DNA of 64,000 nucleotides from Litoreibacter ponti (GCF_003054285.1 NZ_QBKS01000001.1:1178001-1242000); one strand, 5' to 3'. Shown: positions 1-8,997, numbered from the stretch's first letter. Numbers and translations: made by a program. Notes: generated by a model not told the origin, from the letters alone.

Positions 1-584
1 TCGAGCGACACGGCCCGGTCAGTCGCATGGATGCCCGGCAGCAGGTTGTTGATCGTCACGCCATGAGGCGCGACCTGCCGCGCGGTGCCCGCGACATATC
101 CCGTCAGTCCGGTGCGCGCCGCATTCGACAGACCAAGCACGCCGATCGGTGCTTTTACGGATTGCGAGGTGATGTTGACCACCCGGCCCCAGCCACGCTG
201 CATCATGTGGGGCAGGATTTCGGTCATCAGCGCGATCGGCGTCAGCATGTTCGCATCCAGCGCCGCGATGAAATCCTCGCGCGACCAGTCGGACCACAGG
301 CCCGGCGGCGGGCCGCCCGCATTGGTCACCAGAATGTCGATCTGGCCCGCGGCGGCCAGCACATCCTCGCGCCCGTCCGGCGTGGTGATGTCAGCCGCGA
401 CCGCGGTGACCTCGACCCCGAAGCGGTCGCGGATGTCCTGGGCTGCCTCTTCGAGAGGCCCGGCGCTGCGCGCGTTCATCGTCAGGTGCACGCCCGCCTC
501 CGCCAGCGCTTCCGCGCAGCCAAGCCCCAGGCCCTTGCTGGACGCGCAGACCAATGCGCGCTTGCCTTTGATGCCGAGATCCAT
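1..584 (-). CDS. SDR family oxidoreductase, partial (C-terminus off the left edge)
   Basis: Short-chain dehydrogenase/reductase of the Rossmann fold, probably acting on a ketone or alcohol with NAD(P); the substrate cannot be told. The start is ATG at 584, preceded by a good AAGGAG ribosome site. Visible are the glycine-rich cofactor loop (ASSKGLGLG, about residues 14-22), an NAGGPPPG segment after the fourth strand, and VNITSQS with the usual catalytic serine. Where most SDRs have YxxxK, this one reads LGLSN, so both catalytic Tyr and Lys are replaced. A subgroup of SDRs annotated as 3-oxoacyl-ACP reductase-like shares the NAGGPPPG segment and this substitution. The protein runs beyond base 1, so its length is unknown. 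Confidence 0.88.
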   Translation of the reverse strand, partial: MDLGIKGKRALVCASSKGLGLGCAEALAEAGVHLTMNARSAGPLEEAAQDIRDRFGVEVTAVAADITTPDGREDVLAAAGQIDILVTNAGGPPPGLWSDWSREDFIAALDANMLTPIALMTEILPHMMQRGWGRVVNITSQSVKAPIGVLGLSNAARTGLTGYVAGTARQVAPHGVTINNLLPGIHATDRAVSL

Positions 585-948
585 GTCGCTCTCCTTCTTC
601 CTGTGGTCTATGGGTCGAAAAATCCCGCTCTGCGTAGCACTCCGCCGCGCGCGCCGGAAGGGCTCGGACAATTTCATCTCGATTCGCGGGATTTGGTTAA
701 TATTGGAACCGGTTTCGGGATCATGCCGGTCAAACACCCTTCCGACCCCGTCATTGTTTCTCAAAGCTCCCGATTCTGCGTCACATTTACCCTGTTTCCC
801 CTGAAAACGTTGCAAATTGTCCGGCATTCTTTAATCGTGTCGTAACTATGGCGGTGGGGACTGTCTTGGGTAGAGCAAGGTGCGTGGGGGCGTATCGGCA
901 ACACTCAGGGCGAAGCCACCCGACCGTTGTTAATCAGTGAGCTGCCAC
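585..948. other. intergenic region between divergent genes
   Basis: About 360 bases between the SDR gene (minus) and the Hint-domain gene (plus). Two long frames cross it, but they are antisense extensions of the SDR gene with no protein-like content. It is more AT-rich around 690-850 than its flanks, which fits two divergent promoters, but I cannot name convincing -35/-10 boxes. No hairpin or repeat stands out. Confidence 0.5.
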
Positions 949-1968
949 ATGTCTCATCACCTGCCGGCCGACTTCGTCGCCAATCACGCCTTTGCGGTCT
1001 ATCCCGCGGACCAGTTCCGCGTGACCAATGGCGTGAACCATGGCGACCCTGTGGGCGGGCTGGACACGATCTGCCTTGGCGATGGCTATGCCCTGAGACG
1101 CACCGCCCAGATTTTCGCGATGGACCTGTCCGAGGTCGAGGGCAAGACCGGAACCCGCCCGCTGTTCTCGGTAAGCCCCGGCAGCCAAATCGAGGTGCCC
1201 GGCACCCGCACCCATATCGCGGCGCGCCTGACCTTCATGACCCAGATCGGGGCCTCGGTGGATGTGCTGATCATTGCCTGCGATGCGCCAATTGCCCGCC
1301 ACTATGTCTACCCGCTCGGGCCGATTGAGCCGGGCGTGGAATACACCCTGATCGAGGCGTTCGACGCGCCCCGCGAGATCCCGCTCGCGGATCTCACCGG
1401 CATGAGCTTCGGGCGCGGCACGCGGATCACCATGTCCGACGGCTCCCAGCGCCCGGTCGAGCAGCTGCAGGTCGGTGACCGCGTTCTGACCCGCGACAAC
1501 GGTATGCAGCCGATCCGCTGGATCGGCACCCGCACCGTGCAGGGCGCGGGCGATTTTGCCCCCGTCGTGATCAGCCACGGCGCCATGGGCAATGCCGAGA
1601 ACATCACCGTCAGCCAGCAGCATCGCATGCTCGTCTCCGACTGGCGGGCCGAAGTCATGGTCGGCTCGCGCGACGTGCTCATCCGCGCCGCCGATCTGGT
1701 CAATGACGACACGATCTTCATCCGCAAGGGCGGCTTTGTAGAATACACCCAGCTTGTCTTCGACCAGCACCAGATCCTCTACGCCGAGGGCGTCCCGACC
1801 GAGAGCCTGCACATGTCCCAGCAGATCCTGAACGGTCTGCCGGAGGACGTGGCAAACGAGGTGCTCGACCTCTTCCCCGACCTCGGCATCACTGAGCCGA
1901 AGTTCAGCCGCGTGCCGTTGGAAAGCAAGGACGCCGCGAACCTGCTGAAGCAGACCGGCCGGCTCTAG
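949..1968 (+). CDS. Hint-domain-containing protein
   Basis: A 339-residue protein with a C-terminal Hint (Hedgehog/intein) domain of the type often found in roseobacter secreted or calcium-binding proteins. The Hint region covers about residues 150-300, with the pattern GTRITMSDGSQRPVEQL-VGDRVLTRDNG-PIRWIG and a later VSQQHRML block. The usual first residue of the domain is a nucleophilic cysteine (typically CFTPGT); here the position reads SFGRGT, so cysteine is missing. The N-terminal 140 residues hold no repeat or signal peptide that I recognise. I chose ATG at 949; an in-frame GTG at 937 would add four residues. Neither has a strong Shine-Dalgarno sequence. It stands alone between divergent and unrelated genes. 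Confidence 0.85.
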   Translation: MSHHLPADFVANHAFAVYPADQFRVTNGVNHGDPVGGLDTICLGDGYALRRTAQIFAMDLSEVEGKTGTRPLFSVSPGSQIEVPGTRTHIAARLTFMTQIGASVDVLIIACDAPIARHYVYPLGPIEPGVEYTLIEAFDAPREIPLADLTGMSFGRGTRITMSDGSQRPVEQLQVGDRVLTRDNGMQPIRWIGTRTVQGAGDFAPVVISHGAMGNAENITVSQQHRMLVSDWRAEVMVGSRDVLIRAADLVNDDTIFIRKGGFVEYTQLVFDQHQILYAEGVPTESLHMSQQILNGLPEDVANEVLDLFPDLGITEPKFSRVPLESKDAANLLKQTGRL

Positions 1969-2135
1969 CGCGCATCTTAAATCGTCGGACAATCGGATTT
2001 CAGCGCCCTTCAGCCGGCGGGCTGACCTTGATTTATCCACGCTATTTTCGGTCTATGCTTGGCTTGCGCATGTGGCGTTGACGCCTCAAACTTTGCACAG
2101 TGACACGGCGGGACAGGAAGATAAGGGACGCGCAT

Positions 2136-3176
2136 ATGACGCAAAACATGCAGGGCGCACTCATCGGTTGTGGCTTTTTCGCGCAGAACCACATGAATGC
2201 CTGGGGCGCGCTTGACGGCGCTGAAATCGTTGCGGTCTGCGATCTGGACCTTGCCAAGGCTAAGGCGATGGCCGCGCGTTTTGGGATTGCCCGGGTCTAC
2301 GACAGTCCAGAGGAGCTATTCCGGAACGAAACGCTCGACTTCGTCGATGTGGTGACCACGGTCGACTCCCATTTGCCCCTGGTGAAACTGGCCAGCAGCC
2401 ATGCGAAGACGGTCATTTGCCAAAAGCCCTTTGCCGAAACGATGGCCGATGCCCAAGCGATGGTCGATGCGGCAAAAGACGCAGGCGCCCATCTCATCGT
2501 CCACGAGAATTTTCGCTGGCAAAAACCGTTCCTCGACATGAAAGCGCTGATTGAGGAGGGCGTCATCGGACCCCCGCATTTCGCGCATTTCAGCTTTCGA
2601 CACGGGTACGACAATTACGTCAATCAGCCCTATCTGGCCGAGATCGAGCGGTTCGCGATCATGGATGTGGGCCTTCACCTGTTCGATGTTGCGCGCCACT
2701 TCATGGGCGAGGCCGCGAGCCTGTCCTGTTCGACGCAAAGCCTGAACCCGGCAGTGCGCGGCGAGGATGCCTTCACTGCGTTGATGAAAATGGAAACCGG
2801 CGCCACCTGCATCTGCGATTGCTCGTTCTACAGCAAATTCAGCCCGGAGCCGTTCCCAAACACCGCCGCCGTAATCGAAGGCAGCGAAGGCACGCTTCAT
2901 CTGGACCGCTACAATCAGCTGACGGTTCACTCGACCTCGGGTGCAGTGACCCGCAACGCAGACGCCGAGGTGCCCGACTGGGGCGCGAAGCCATGGCATT
3001 GCGTGCAGGACAGCGTCATGAACTTCCAACGACACGCGATCGACGTGATGAATGGCCGCGCAGAGCCGCACCCGTCGGGCGAAGACAACCTGAAGACCAT
3101 GACCTTGGCGTTGGCGGCCTATGACGCTGCGGAGCAGGCGAAAACCGTGGATATTGCGAGCTGTGTCGAAGCCTGA
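2136..3176 (+). CDS. Gfo/Idh/MocA family oxidoreductase
   Basis: An NAD(P)-dependent sugar or cyclitol dehydrogenase-like enzyme of 346 residues. The N-terminal Rossmann domain has the nucleotide loop IGCGFFAQNH (about residues 10-19). The family's EKP motif appears as CQKPFAE near residue 95, and the C-terminal domain carries a DVGLHLFDVARHF block with the histidine expected at the active site. The frame is open from GTG at 2100, but ATG at 2136 follows AAGGGA at good spacing and matches where homologues begin, so I use it. The substrate is not predictable. No sugar transporter or other catabolic gene lies beside it, so it appears to be a single gene. Confidence 0.88.
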   Translation: MTQNMQGALIGCGFFAQNHMNAWGALDGAEIVAVCDLDLAKAKAMAARFGIARVYDSPEELFRNETLDFVDVVTTVDSHLPLVKLASSHAKTVICQKPFAETMADAQAMVDAAKDAGAHLIVHENFRWQKPFLDMKALIEEGVIGPPHFAHFSFRHGYDNYVNQPYLAEIERFAIMDVGLHLFDVARHFMGEAASLSCSTQSLNPAVRGEDAFTALMKMETGATCICDCSFYSKFSPEPFPNTAAVIEGSEGTLHLDRYNQLTVHSTSGAVTRNADAEVPDWGAKPWHCVQDSVMNFQRHAIDVMNGRAEPHPSGEDNLKTMTLALAAYDAAEQAKTVDIASCVEA

Positions 3177-3343
3177 GCGGACCCGGCAGCGGTATGCCAT
3201 TCACGGATCGAGCAGACGCCATGGTCGATCAATGGGCACCCGACACCAAGAACGCCCGTAGCTGGAGGGCCAACAGCGCCTCGCCATGATCGGCCAAATA
3301 CGATAAACTTAGGCAAAGCCGGAAATCTAACAGGGCAGCAGCT

Positions 3344-3766
3344 ATGACCGCCAGACCGTCAATCGAGGACGTGGATTTCAAGGACCGCTTCGAGGCGGGT
3401 GATGTGAAACCCAGCGATTTCAGCCACCGCGACCACCTCAAACTGGTTTACGTCTACCTCTGCGAAAGCGACACCGAAACTGCGAGCAAGCGCATGCGGT
3501 CATCGCTCTCCCAGTTTCTGAAAGACAACGGGGTGCCAGCCTCGCACTACCACGAGACCCTCACCCTATCGTGGACGCAGGCGGTCAAGCACTTCATGGT
3601 GAAGGCGGTCGCGCCGACGTCCTTCGACGCGTTCATTGCAATCGACGATCGACTTCTCGACCCGAATGTCATGCTGACGCACTACGACCGCAACACGCTG
3701 TTCTCTGACCAAGCGCGGCAAGAGTTCGTCCCGCCTGACCTCCAATCCATACCGCAATACGCATAG
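3344..3766 (+). CDS. conserved hypothetical protein
   Basis: A 140-residue soluble protein that I recognise only as a family of unknown function. Conserved-looking blocks are FSHRDHLKLVYVYL (residues 26-39), HYHETLTLSW (near 69-78) and, at the C-terminus, LLDPNVMLTHYDRNTLFSD followed by PPDLQSIPQ. The histidines in HRDH and HYHE could bind a metal or act in catalysis, but that is inference. There is no signal peptide or membrane segment. It starts at ATG 3344 and has its own short leader of about 170 bases after the oxidoreductase gene, so it may be transcribed separately. Confidence 0.75.
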   Translation: MTARPSIEDVDFKDRFEAGDVKPSDFSHRDHLKLVYVYLCESDTETASKRMRSSLSQFLKDNGVPASHYHETLTLSWTQAVKHFMVKAVAPTSFDAFIAIDDRLLDPNVMLTHYDRNTLFSDQARQEFVPPDLQSIPQYA

Positions 3767-3802
3767 GTCCGCTGGCCCAAGCGGCCGGGCCACGTGCGGG
3801 CG

Positions 3803-4207
3803 CTACTCGGTGTAAAAGAATTCCTCCCGCACGATCTTGCCGTCGGCCACGTGATAGAGCGCGACCTCTTCCATGTCTTCGACGACCCCGGTCTCCTTGT
3901 TCTTCGCCTTCATGTTGAATGTCACAGCGAAGCGATCCGGGCCATGGGGGAAAGGGTCGCCCACGGTGCCGTCGAGGATCTCGTACATCGACCCGAACCA
4001 CGCATGTTTGCCCTTGATCCCTTCGACCCCGACCGTCTCGCGGCCATTGCCCATGTCCATCGCCTCGACCGAGACGGCATCGGGGGCGTAGAGCTTGTCG
4101 AGATTGGCCTCTTCGCGCCCCTCGCGGCAGCCAGCGACAAGCTCGTTTGCAATTTCCATCAGTTCCATAGCATCCACCCACACATGTTCCATTAATGTTC
4201 CCATCAT
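3803..4207 (-). CDS. SnoaL-like / NTF2-fold protein
   Basis: A small (up to 134 residues) protein with the NTF2/SnoaL-like pattern: an N-terminal helix (ELMEIANELVAGCREGRE), then a LYAPDAVSVEAMDMG segment, GVEGIKGKHAWF, and a C-terminal strand VALYHVADGKIVREEFFY. Such proteins bind small hydrophobic ligands or serve as orphan isomerase-like folds; no specific reaction can be assigned. The start is unsure: ATG codons lie at 4207, 4192 and 4171, and homologues often begin near the ELMEIA helix (4171). It is divergent from prfC with only about 80 bases between, and converges on the upstream hypothetical gene. Confidence 0.75.
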   Translation of the reverse strand: MMGTLMEHVWVDAMELMEIANELVAGCREGREEANLDKLYAPDAVSVEAMDMGNGRETVGVEGIKGKHAWFGSMYEILDGTVGDPFPHGPDRFAVTFNMKAKNKETGVVEDMEEVALYHVADGKIVREEFFYTE

Positions 4208-4286
4208 GTCCCGAGTCGCCCCACCCGATCAAGACAGCAGACCTGACCGATTGCGGAAGCCGCCTACCCGGCCTATATCGGGCCAC

Positions 4287-5906
4287 ATGTTAGACCGCGC
4301 CTCCAACCAGCCCGAATTGCCGCCCGAGATTGCCCGGCGCCGGACCTTCGCCATCATCTCGCACCCCGATGCGGGCAAGACGACCCTGACGGAGAAGTTC
4401 CTGCTCTACGGCGGTGCGATCCAGATGGCCGGTCAGGTGCGCGCCAAGGGCGAGGCGCGGCGCACGCGCTCGGATTTCATGCAGATGGAGAAGGACCGGG
4501 GCATCTCGGTCTCGGCGTCGGCCATGTCGTTTGATTTCTCGAACCAGGGCACGGACTACCGCTTCAACCTAGTGGACACGCCCGGCCACTCGGATTTTTC
4601 GGAAGACACCTACCGCACCCTGACGGCGGTCGATGCAGCCGTGATGGTGATCGACGGCGCCAAGGGCGTGGAGAGCCAGACGCAGAAACTCTTCGAGGTC
4701 TGCCGCCTGCGCGACCTTCCGATCTTGACCTTTTGCAACAAAATGGACCGCGAAAGCCGCGACACGTTCGAGATCATTGACGAAATTCAGGAAAACCTGG
4801 CGATCGACGTGACGCCCGCAAGCTGGCCCATCGGAATGGGCCGCGATTTCCTCGGCTGCTACGACCTGATCCACGACCGGCTGGAGCTGATGGACCGCGC
4901 CGACCGCAACAAGGTGGCCGAAAGCATTCAGATCAACGGGCTGGACGACCCTGAGCTGGCCAAGCACGTGCCAGAGGCCGAGTTGAACAAGCTGCTCGAA
5001 GAGGTTGAAATGGCGCGCGAATTGCTGCCCACCTTCGATCAGCAGGCGCTGCTCGACGGCACAATGACCCCGATCTGGTTCGGCTCCGCCATCAATTCCT
5101 TCGGCGTACAAGAGCTGATGCAAGGCATCGCCGAATACGGCCCCCAGCCGCAGCCCCAGAAAGCCGAGCCGCGCCAGATTTCGCCAGAGGAATCAAAGGT
5201 CTGCGGCTTTGTCTTCAAAGTGCAAGCCAACATGGACCCCAAGCACCGCGACCGCGTGGCCTTCGTCCGCCTCGCCTCGGGCCACTTCAAGCGCGGCATG
5301 AAGCTGACCCATGTGCGCTCGAAGAAGCCGATGGCGATTTCCAACCCGGTGTTGTTCCTCGCCTCCGACCGCGAGCTGGCGGAGGAGGCTTGGGCGGGCG
5401 ACATCATGGGCATCCCCAACCACGGCCAGTTGCGCATCGGCGACACGCTGACCGAGGGCGAGATGGTGCGCGCCACGGGCATCCCCTCCTTCGCGCCGGA
5501 GCTCTTGCAGACCTGCCGCGCGGGCGACCCGCTGAAGGCAAAACACCTCGAAAAGGCGCTGATGCAGTTTGCCGAGGAAGGGGCCGCCAAGGTCTTCAAA
5601 CCCGCCTTCGGGTCGGGCTTCATCGTGGGCGTCGTCGGCGCGCTGCAGTTCGAGGTGCTAGCCAGCCGGATCGAGCTGGAATACGGCCTGCCCGTCCGCT
5701 TCGAGGCCTCGCAATTCACCTCCGCCCGCTGGGTCACCGGCCCCAAGGACAAAGTCGACGCCTTCATCGCCGCCAACAAGCAGCATATCAGCCATGACAA
5801 TGACGGCGACGTCGTCTTCCTAACGCGCCTGCAATGGGACATCGACCGCGTGGCACGGGACTATCCCGACGTGACTTTGTCGGCGACGAAGGAAATGATG
5901 GTCTAG
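4287..5906 (+). CDS. prfC: peptide chain release factor 3
   Basis: RF3, the GTPase that recycles RF1/RF2 from the ribosome after termination. The protein has 539 residues, close to the family norm. The N-terminal G domain shows the P-loop SHPDAGKTTLTEK near residue 22, switch II DTPGHSDFSEDTYRTL, and the base-recognition motif NKMDRE. These are followed by the EF-Tu-like domain II and the RF3-specific C-terminal domain (VGALQFEVLASRIELEYG). The frame is open upstream to 4095, but that part is antisense to the SnoaL-like gene. ATG 4287 places the G domain at the usual distance, so I use it. Monocistronic as far as can be seen. Confidence 0.95.
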   Translation: MLDRASNQPELPPEIARRRTFAIISHPDAGKTTLTEKFLLYGGAIQMAGQVRAKGEARRTRSDFMQMEKDRGISVSASAMSFDFSNQGTDYRFNLVDTPGHSDFSEDTYRTLTAVDAAVMVIDGAKGVESQTQKLFEVCRLRDLPILTFCNKMDRESRDTFEIIDEIQENLAIDVTPASWPIGMGRDFLGCYDLIHDRLELMDRADRNKVAESIQINGLDDPELAKHVPEAELNKLLEEVEMARELLPTFDQQALLDGTMTPIWFGSAINSFGVQELMQGIAEYGPQPQPQKAEPRQISPEESKVCGFVFKVQANMDPKHRDRVAFVRLASGHFKRGMKLTHVRSKKPMAISNPVLFLASDRELAEEAWAGDIMGIPNHGQLRIGDTLTEGEMVRATGIPSFAPELLQTCRAGDPLKAKHLEKALMQFAEEGAAKVFKPAFGSGFIVGVVGALQFEVLASRIELEYGLPVRFEASQFTSARWVTGPKDKVDAFIAANKQHISHDNDGDVVFLTRLQWDIDRVARDYPDVTLSATKEMMV

Positions 5907-6093
5907 CGTTTCCAATCTCGAAACAATCGCGCGAGATCGCCCGGTTTTCCCACGCGGAAACGTGAAAAAACGATCTTTCATTAACTAATTTCTTTTCAGA
6001 TCAACCGTTTTCGACTTACTTTACGTCAGTCGTGCCCGTCGAAATCCCGCCGGGCGCGATTGTGTTGTAAAAGGGGTAAGGGGATAAATGTAA

Positions 6094-6771
6094 ATGAAAT
6101 CTATTGTGACCACAGCCGCACTGGCGTTGACGGTTGGAGCGGCTCACGCTGGTCCGATCAACATAACGGCGGTGATCGACGGCATGCCGGGCCTTACAGG
6201 CAGCGTGAACGTCACCGAAACGGCGACCGATAATCCGAACGTATTCAACTATTCGGTTGAGAACGACACGAACGGAAACCTGATCGCGTTTGGTGTGTCA
6301 AACAGCTTGCTGAGTGAAGCCTTCGTCGAGGACGTCGGCGATACTTTCGGCTGCTACTCCGATAATCTGACGAATTACTGCTACGATGCGACTGAGATCA
6401 GCGTGTTTGAGTGGGACACCGCGATCGCAGCCTCTGGGCCGACCGGCGATTTGACCTTCGAGGACCTGTTCGGTTCTTTCGAGACCGCAGCTGGCAACAC
6501 CCAAGACTCGGTGTTCAACTGGTTCACAGCGTCCGACGGCGAGCTGCTGCCAGGCTTCACAAGCGCGCCGGGCTTCTTCGGCTTTGCGAACTCTGTTCCG
6601 GCCTCTGGCATCATCGGCATCCTGTCGAACGAGAACGGATCCGCAGCCTTCGGAGCGGGTGAGGCTGTCGTGGGCGACGATGAGCCAGAGCCGGTTCCGC
6701 TTCCGGCGGCCGGTTGGCTGCTGCTGGCAGGTCTTGGCGGCCTTGGCGCGATGCGCAAGCGCAAAGCCTGA
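6094..6771 (+). CDS. VPLPA-CTERM sorting domain-containing exported protein
   Basis: A 225-residue exported protein. It has an N-terminal signal peptide (about residues 1-19, ending AAHA), a Thr/Asn/Asp-rich mature part with a likely disulfide pair in the FGCYSDNLTNYCYD region, and a C-terminal sorting signal at residues 201-225: VPLPA, then a Leu/Gly/Ala membrane segment, then MRKRKA. This is the VPLPA variant of PEP-CTERM, known in roseobacters to be processed by an exosortase and linked to exopolysaccharide or outer-surface proteins. Its molecular function is unknown. ATG 6094 follows AAGGGGATAAATGTAA; the ATGTAA just before it is a two-codon open frame. No exosortase gene is in this window. 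A terminator follows. Confidence 0.9.
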   Translation: MKSIVTTAALALTVGAAHAGPINITAVIDGMPGLTGSVNVTETATDNPNVFNYSVENDTNGNLIAFGVSNSLLSEAFVEDVGDTFGCYSDNLTNYCYDATEISVFEWDTAIAASGPTGDLTFEDLFGSFETAAGNTQDSVFNWFTASDGELLPGFTSAPGFFGFANSVPASGIIGILSNENGSAAFGAGEAVVGDDEPEPVPLPAAGWLLLAGLGGLGAMRKRKA

Positions 6772-6796
6772 GCACCTCGATCAAAGAGAGACCTAG

Positions 6797-6823
6797 ATGC
6801 GTCCCCCAGGGGGCGCATTTTTT
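6797..6823 (+). terminator. intrinsic terminator after the VPLPA-CTERM gene
   Basis: An ATGCG...CGCAT stem with an inner C-run/G-run (one bulged T), then six T residues. It lies 25 bases after the stop codon and is one of the few classical U-tract terminators in the window. Confidence 0.85.
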
Positions 6824-6994
6824 GTTGAAGGGGCGGCCCCGGAATGCGGGCGGCGCCAGCGCAGGGTCAAAAGCAGGTAGATCGCGGGAGCTGCGCGCAA
6901 TGGTCGCTTCAACGCCTCAATTCTGCTACCTTCACGGCAATACTGGCCCGCAAGAGGCCGAAACCAATTAAGAATAACCGATAGAGCAGAGACA

Positions 6995-8329
6995 GTGACC
7001 ACATCCCAGCCAGAAAAGAAGATGCCCAAGGGGCTCTTCGCCGCCGCCACATGGGCGGCCGAACGTACGCCCGACAGCCGCAACCGGGCCGTCGATCTTT
7101 ACCGTGCCATCGCGATCATGTTCGTGATCCTCGGTCACTGGCTGCTGGTCGCAGGCGTCATGAGGGACGGCGCGCTCGACTTCGTAATCCTGCTGGAAGA
7201 GCAGCGCTGGACCCATTACGCCACCTGGCTGTTTCAGGTGATGCCCGTTTTCTTCTTTGTGGGCGGCTTTTCAAACGGTCTATCATGGACCTCCGCCCGC
7301 AAGGACCCCGAAAAGAAGCGCAGCTGGGCCGCCGCGCGCCTGTCGCGGCTCTTGAAACCGACTGTGCCGGTGGTCCTGACCTGGGCTGTCGCGGGCGCGA
7401 TCGCCCATGCGATGGGAATGTCGGTGGAGCTGATCTCTACAGCCTCGCAGGCCGCACTCGTGCCGGTCTGGTTCCTCGCCGTCTATATAGTGATGACCAT
7501 GGCGGTGCCTTTGACGGTCGCGTTCTGGGACAGGCTCGGGCTGTATTCCGTGCTCATTCTGGTGCTTGGCGCCATCGCCGTTGATGCCATCGCCTTTGGG
7601 GCAGATCAGCAATGGCTGCGTTGGGCGAACTACGCCTTCGTCTGGCTCGCCGTGCACCAGCTGGGCTACTGGTGGGGCGAGACGCAGCGCTCGCGCACCT
7701 GGGCCATGGCCTTCATCGCCATCGGCGTTGTCTGGCTTTACCTGCTGATCGTGCAATTCGGCTTCCCCGTCGCCATGGTCAGCGTGCCGGGCGCAGAGAT
7801 GTCCAACACCCGCCCGCCCACGACGGCGATGCTGGCGGTCGGCAGCGTGCAGATCGGGATCATCCTGCTGCTGACGGGGCTGGCGCAGCGATGGCTGTTG
7901 AACACGCGGCCTTGGGCGATGGTCATCGTGCTCAACCAGATGATCATGTCGATCTACCTGTGGCACATGACTGCCCTGCTGATCGTGGTCGGCATTGCCG
8001 CCTATGTGCTGGGCGGGGTTGGCCTGACCGAAAGCCCGGGAACCGGCCTGTGGTGGGCCATGCGCCCGATCTGGCTGGCGCTCTTCACGCTCGTCCTGAT
8101 CCCGTTCGTGCTGCTCTTCATCCGGTTCGAGGCGGGCAGCCGCACCAAGGCGGAGGCGCGCCCCGGCCCGAAACGGGCCATGCTCGGCGCGGTGATGACC
8201 TGCGCGGGGCTCGTGGTGATGGCGATGAACGGGCTGGGGGCAGAGAACGGGCTGGGCATCAACTGGGTTGCGACCGCGTTGGTCGTGGTCGGTGTGCTGG
8301 TGGCCACACGGCGACTGCCGCGCAGCTAA
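6995..8329 (+). CDS. acyltransferase family membrane protein (acyltransferase 3 type)
   Basis: A 444-residue integral membrane protein with about ten hydrophobic segments. The segment NRAVDLYRAIAIMFVILGHW near residue 30, with its Arg and His, is the hallmark of acyltransferase-3 proteins, which O-acylate sugars of the cell surface or small molecules. A PVFFFVGGFSNG block follows near residue 85, as in related proteins. I use GTG 6995; ATG 7022 (MPKGLF) with an AGAAAAGAAG leader is a real alternative. The last codons and stop are inside a strong hairpin shared with the convergent osmC-like gene. The acylated substrate cannot be told; the neighbours are unrelated. Confidence 0.82.
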   Translation: MTTSQPEKKMPKGLFAAATWAAERTPDSRNRAVDLYRAIAIMFVILGHWLLVAGVMRDGALDFVILLEEQRWTHYATWLFQVMPVFFFVGGFSNGLSWTSARKDPEKKRSWAAARLSRLLKPTVPVVLTWAVAGAIAHAMGMSVELISTASQAALVPVWFLAVYIVMTMAVPLTVAFWDRLGLYSVLILVLGAIAVDAIAFGADQQWLRWANYAFVWLAVHQLGYWWGETQRSRTWAMAFIAIGVVWLYLLIVQFGFPVAMVSVPGAEMSNTRPPTTAMLAVGSVQIGIILLLTGLAQRWLLNTRPWAMVIVLNQMIMSIYLWHMTALLIVVGIAAYVLGGVGLTESPGTGLWWAMRPIWLALFTLVLIPFVLLFIRFEAGSRTKAEARPGPKRAMLGAVMTCAGLVVMAMNGLGAENGLGINWVATALVVVGVLVATRRLPRS

Positions 8330-8340
8330 GCGCGGCAGTC
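8313..8340. terminator. bidirectional hairpin at the acyltransferase/OsmC convergence
   Basis: A perfect 11-bp stem (arm GACTGCCGCGC) with a six-base loop that contains the TAA stop of the acyltransferase gene. It ends six bases before the stop of the convergent OsmC gene. There is no long U-run on either side, but its position suits a shared terminator. Confidence 0.7.
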
Positions 8341-8346
8341 CAAAAC

Positions 8347-8775
8347 TTAGCTCACCAGTTCCGCATCCATCGTGATCTCGCAGTCGAGCAATTTCGAGAT
8401 CGGACAGTTCTCTTTCGCCGTCGTTGCGGCGTCCATGAAGGCCGCTTCGCTGGCGCCGGGCACTTTCGCGGCGACGAACAGATGCGATTTGGTGACCGCG
8501 AACCCGCCATCTTTTTGTTCCAGCGTCACCTCCGCCACGGTCTTGATCTCGTCGGCGGTCAGCTCATGCTCGCCTAGGATCATCGACAGCGCCATTGAAA
8601 AGCACGACGCGTGCGCCGCCCCGATCAGCTCTTCGGGGTTCGTGCCCGGCTCGTCCTCGAAACGGGTGTTGAAGCCATAGGGCTGGTCGCTGAGCGCGCC
8701 CGACCCGGTCGAAACCTGGCCCTTGCCGTCCTTCAAGCCGCCGCTCCAGCGGGCCGATCCGGTGTTCACTGACAT
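8347..8775 (-). CDS. OsmC family peroxiredoxin
   Basis: Thiol-dependent peroxidase of the OsmC/Ohr family, 142 residues, the usual length. The two catalytic cysteines are visible: C58 in GAAHASCFSMAL and C124 in KENCPISKLL; EELIGAAHA and an early Arg (NTRFE) complete the active site. Such enzymes reduce organic and fatty-acid hydroperoxides in the cytoplasm. The start is ATG 8775, preceded by AGGAGAACGAC. The gene is divergent from the helicase gene across about 220 bases and convergent with the acyltransferase. No MarR/OhrR regulator is adjacent. Confidence 0.92.
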   Translation of the reverse strand: MSVNTGSARWSGGLKDGKGQVSTGSGALSDQPYGFNTRFEDEPGTNPEELIGAAHASCFSMALSMILGEHELTADEIKTVAEVTLEQKDGGFAVTKSHLFVAAKVPGASEAAFMDAATTAKENCPISKLLDCEITMDAELVS

Positions 8776-8997
8776 GTCGTTCTCCTGTGATGTGATGCGA
8801 GGCCAACGACATAAGCGCGCAGCCGGTTCCCCGCGCCCTTGTCAGATTGACCACTGGGCGCAAATGCCCTACATCCACCCTACCTGTGGAAAACGTCCGC
8901 AGGCCGACGCAGGGACGCGTTGGAAGCCTTGCGTCCCAAAGACCTGCCGCACTGCCCTGATGAATGATGAACCGGGCGCGGCGTAATTTGGAAACAC

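Noticed and set aside
4095..4286. 64-residue N-terminal extension of prfC
   Set aside because: It lies antisense to the SnoaL-like gene, and the G domain already begins at the usual distance from ATG 4287.
5907..6093. Small CACG/CGTG hairpin followed by A-run after prfC as a terminator
   Set aside because: The stem is only four pairs and the following run is A, not T; I could not support a terminator or promoter here.
7612..8577. 321-residue frame overlapping the acyltransferase and OsmC genes
   Set aside because: It spans two real genes in a shadow frame and crosses the terminator hairpin; no protein-like features.
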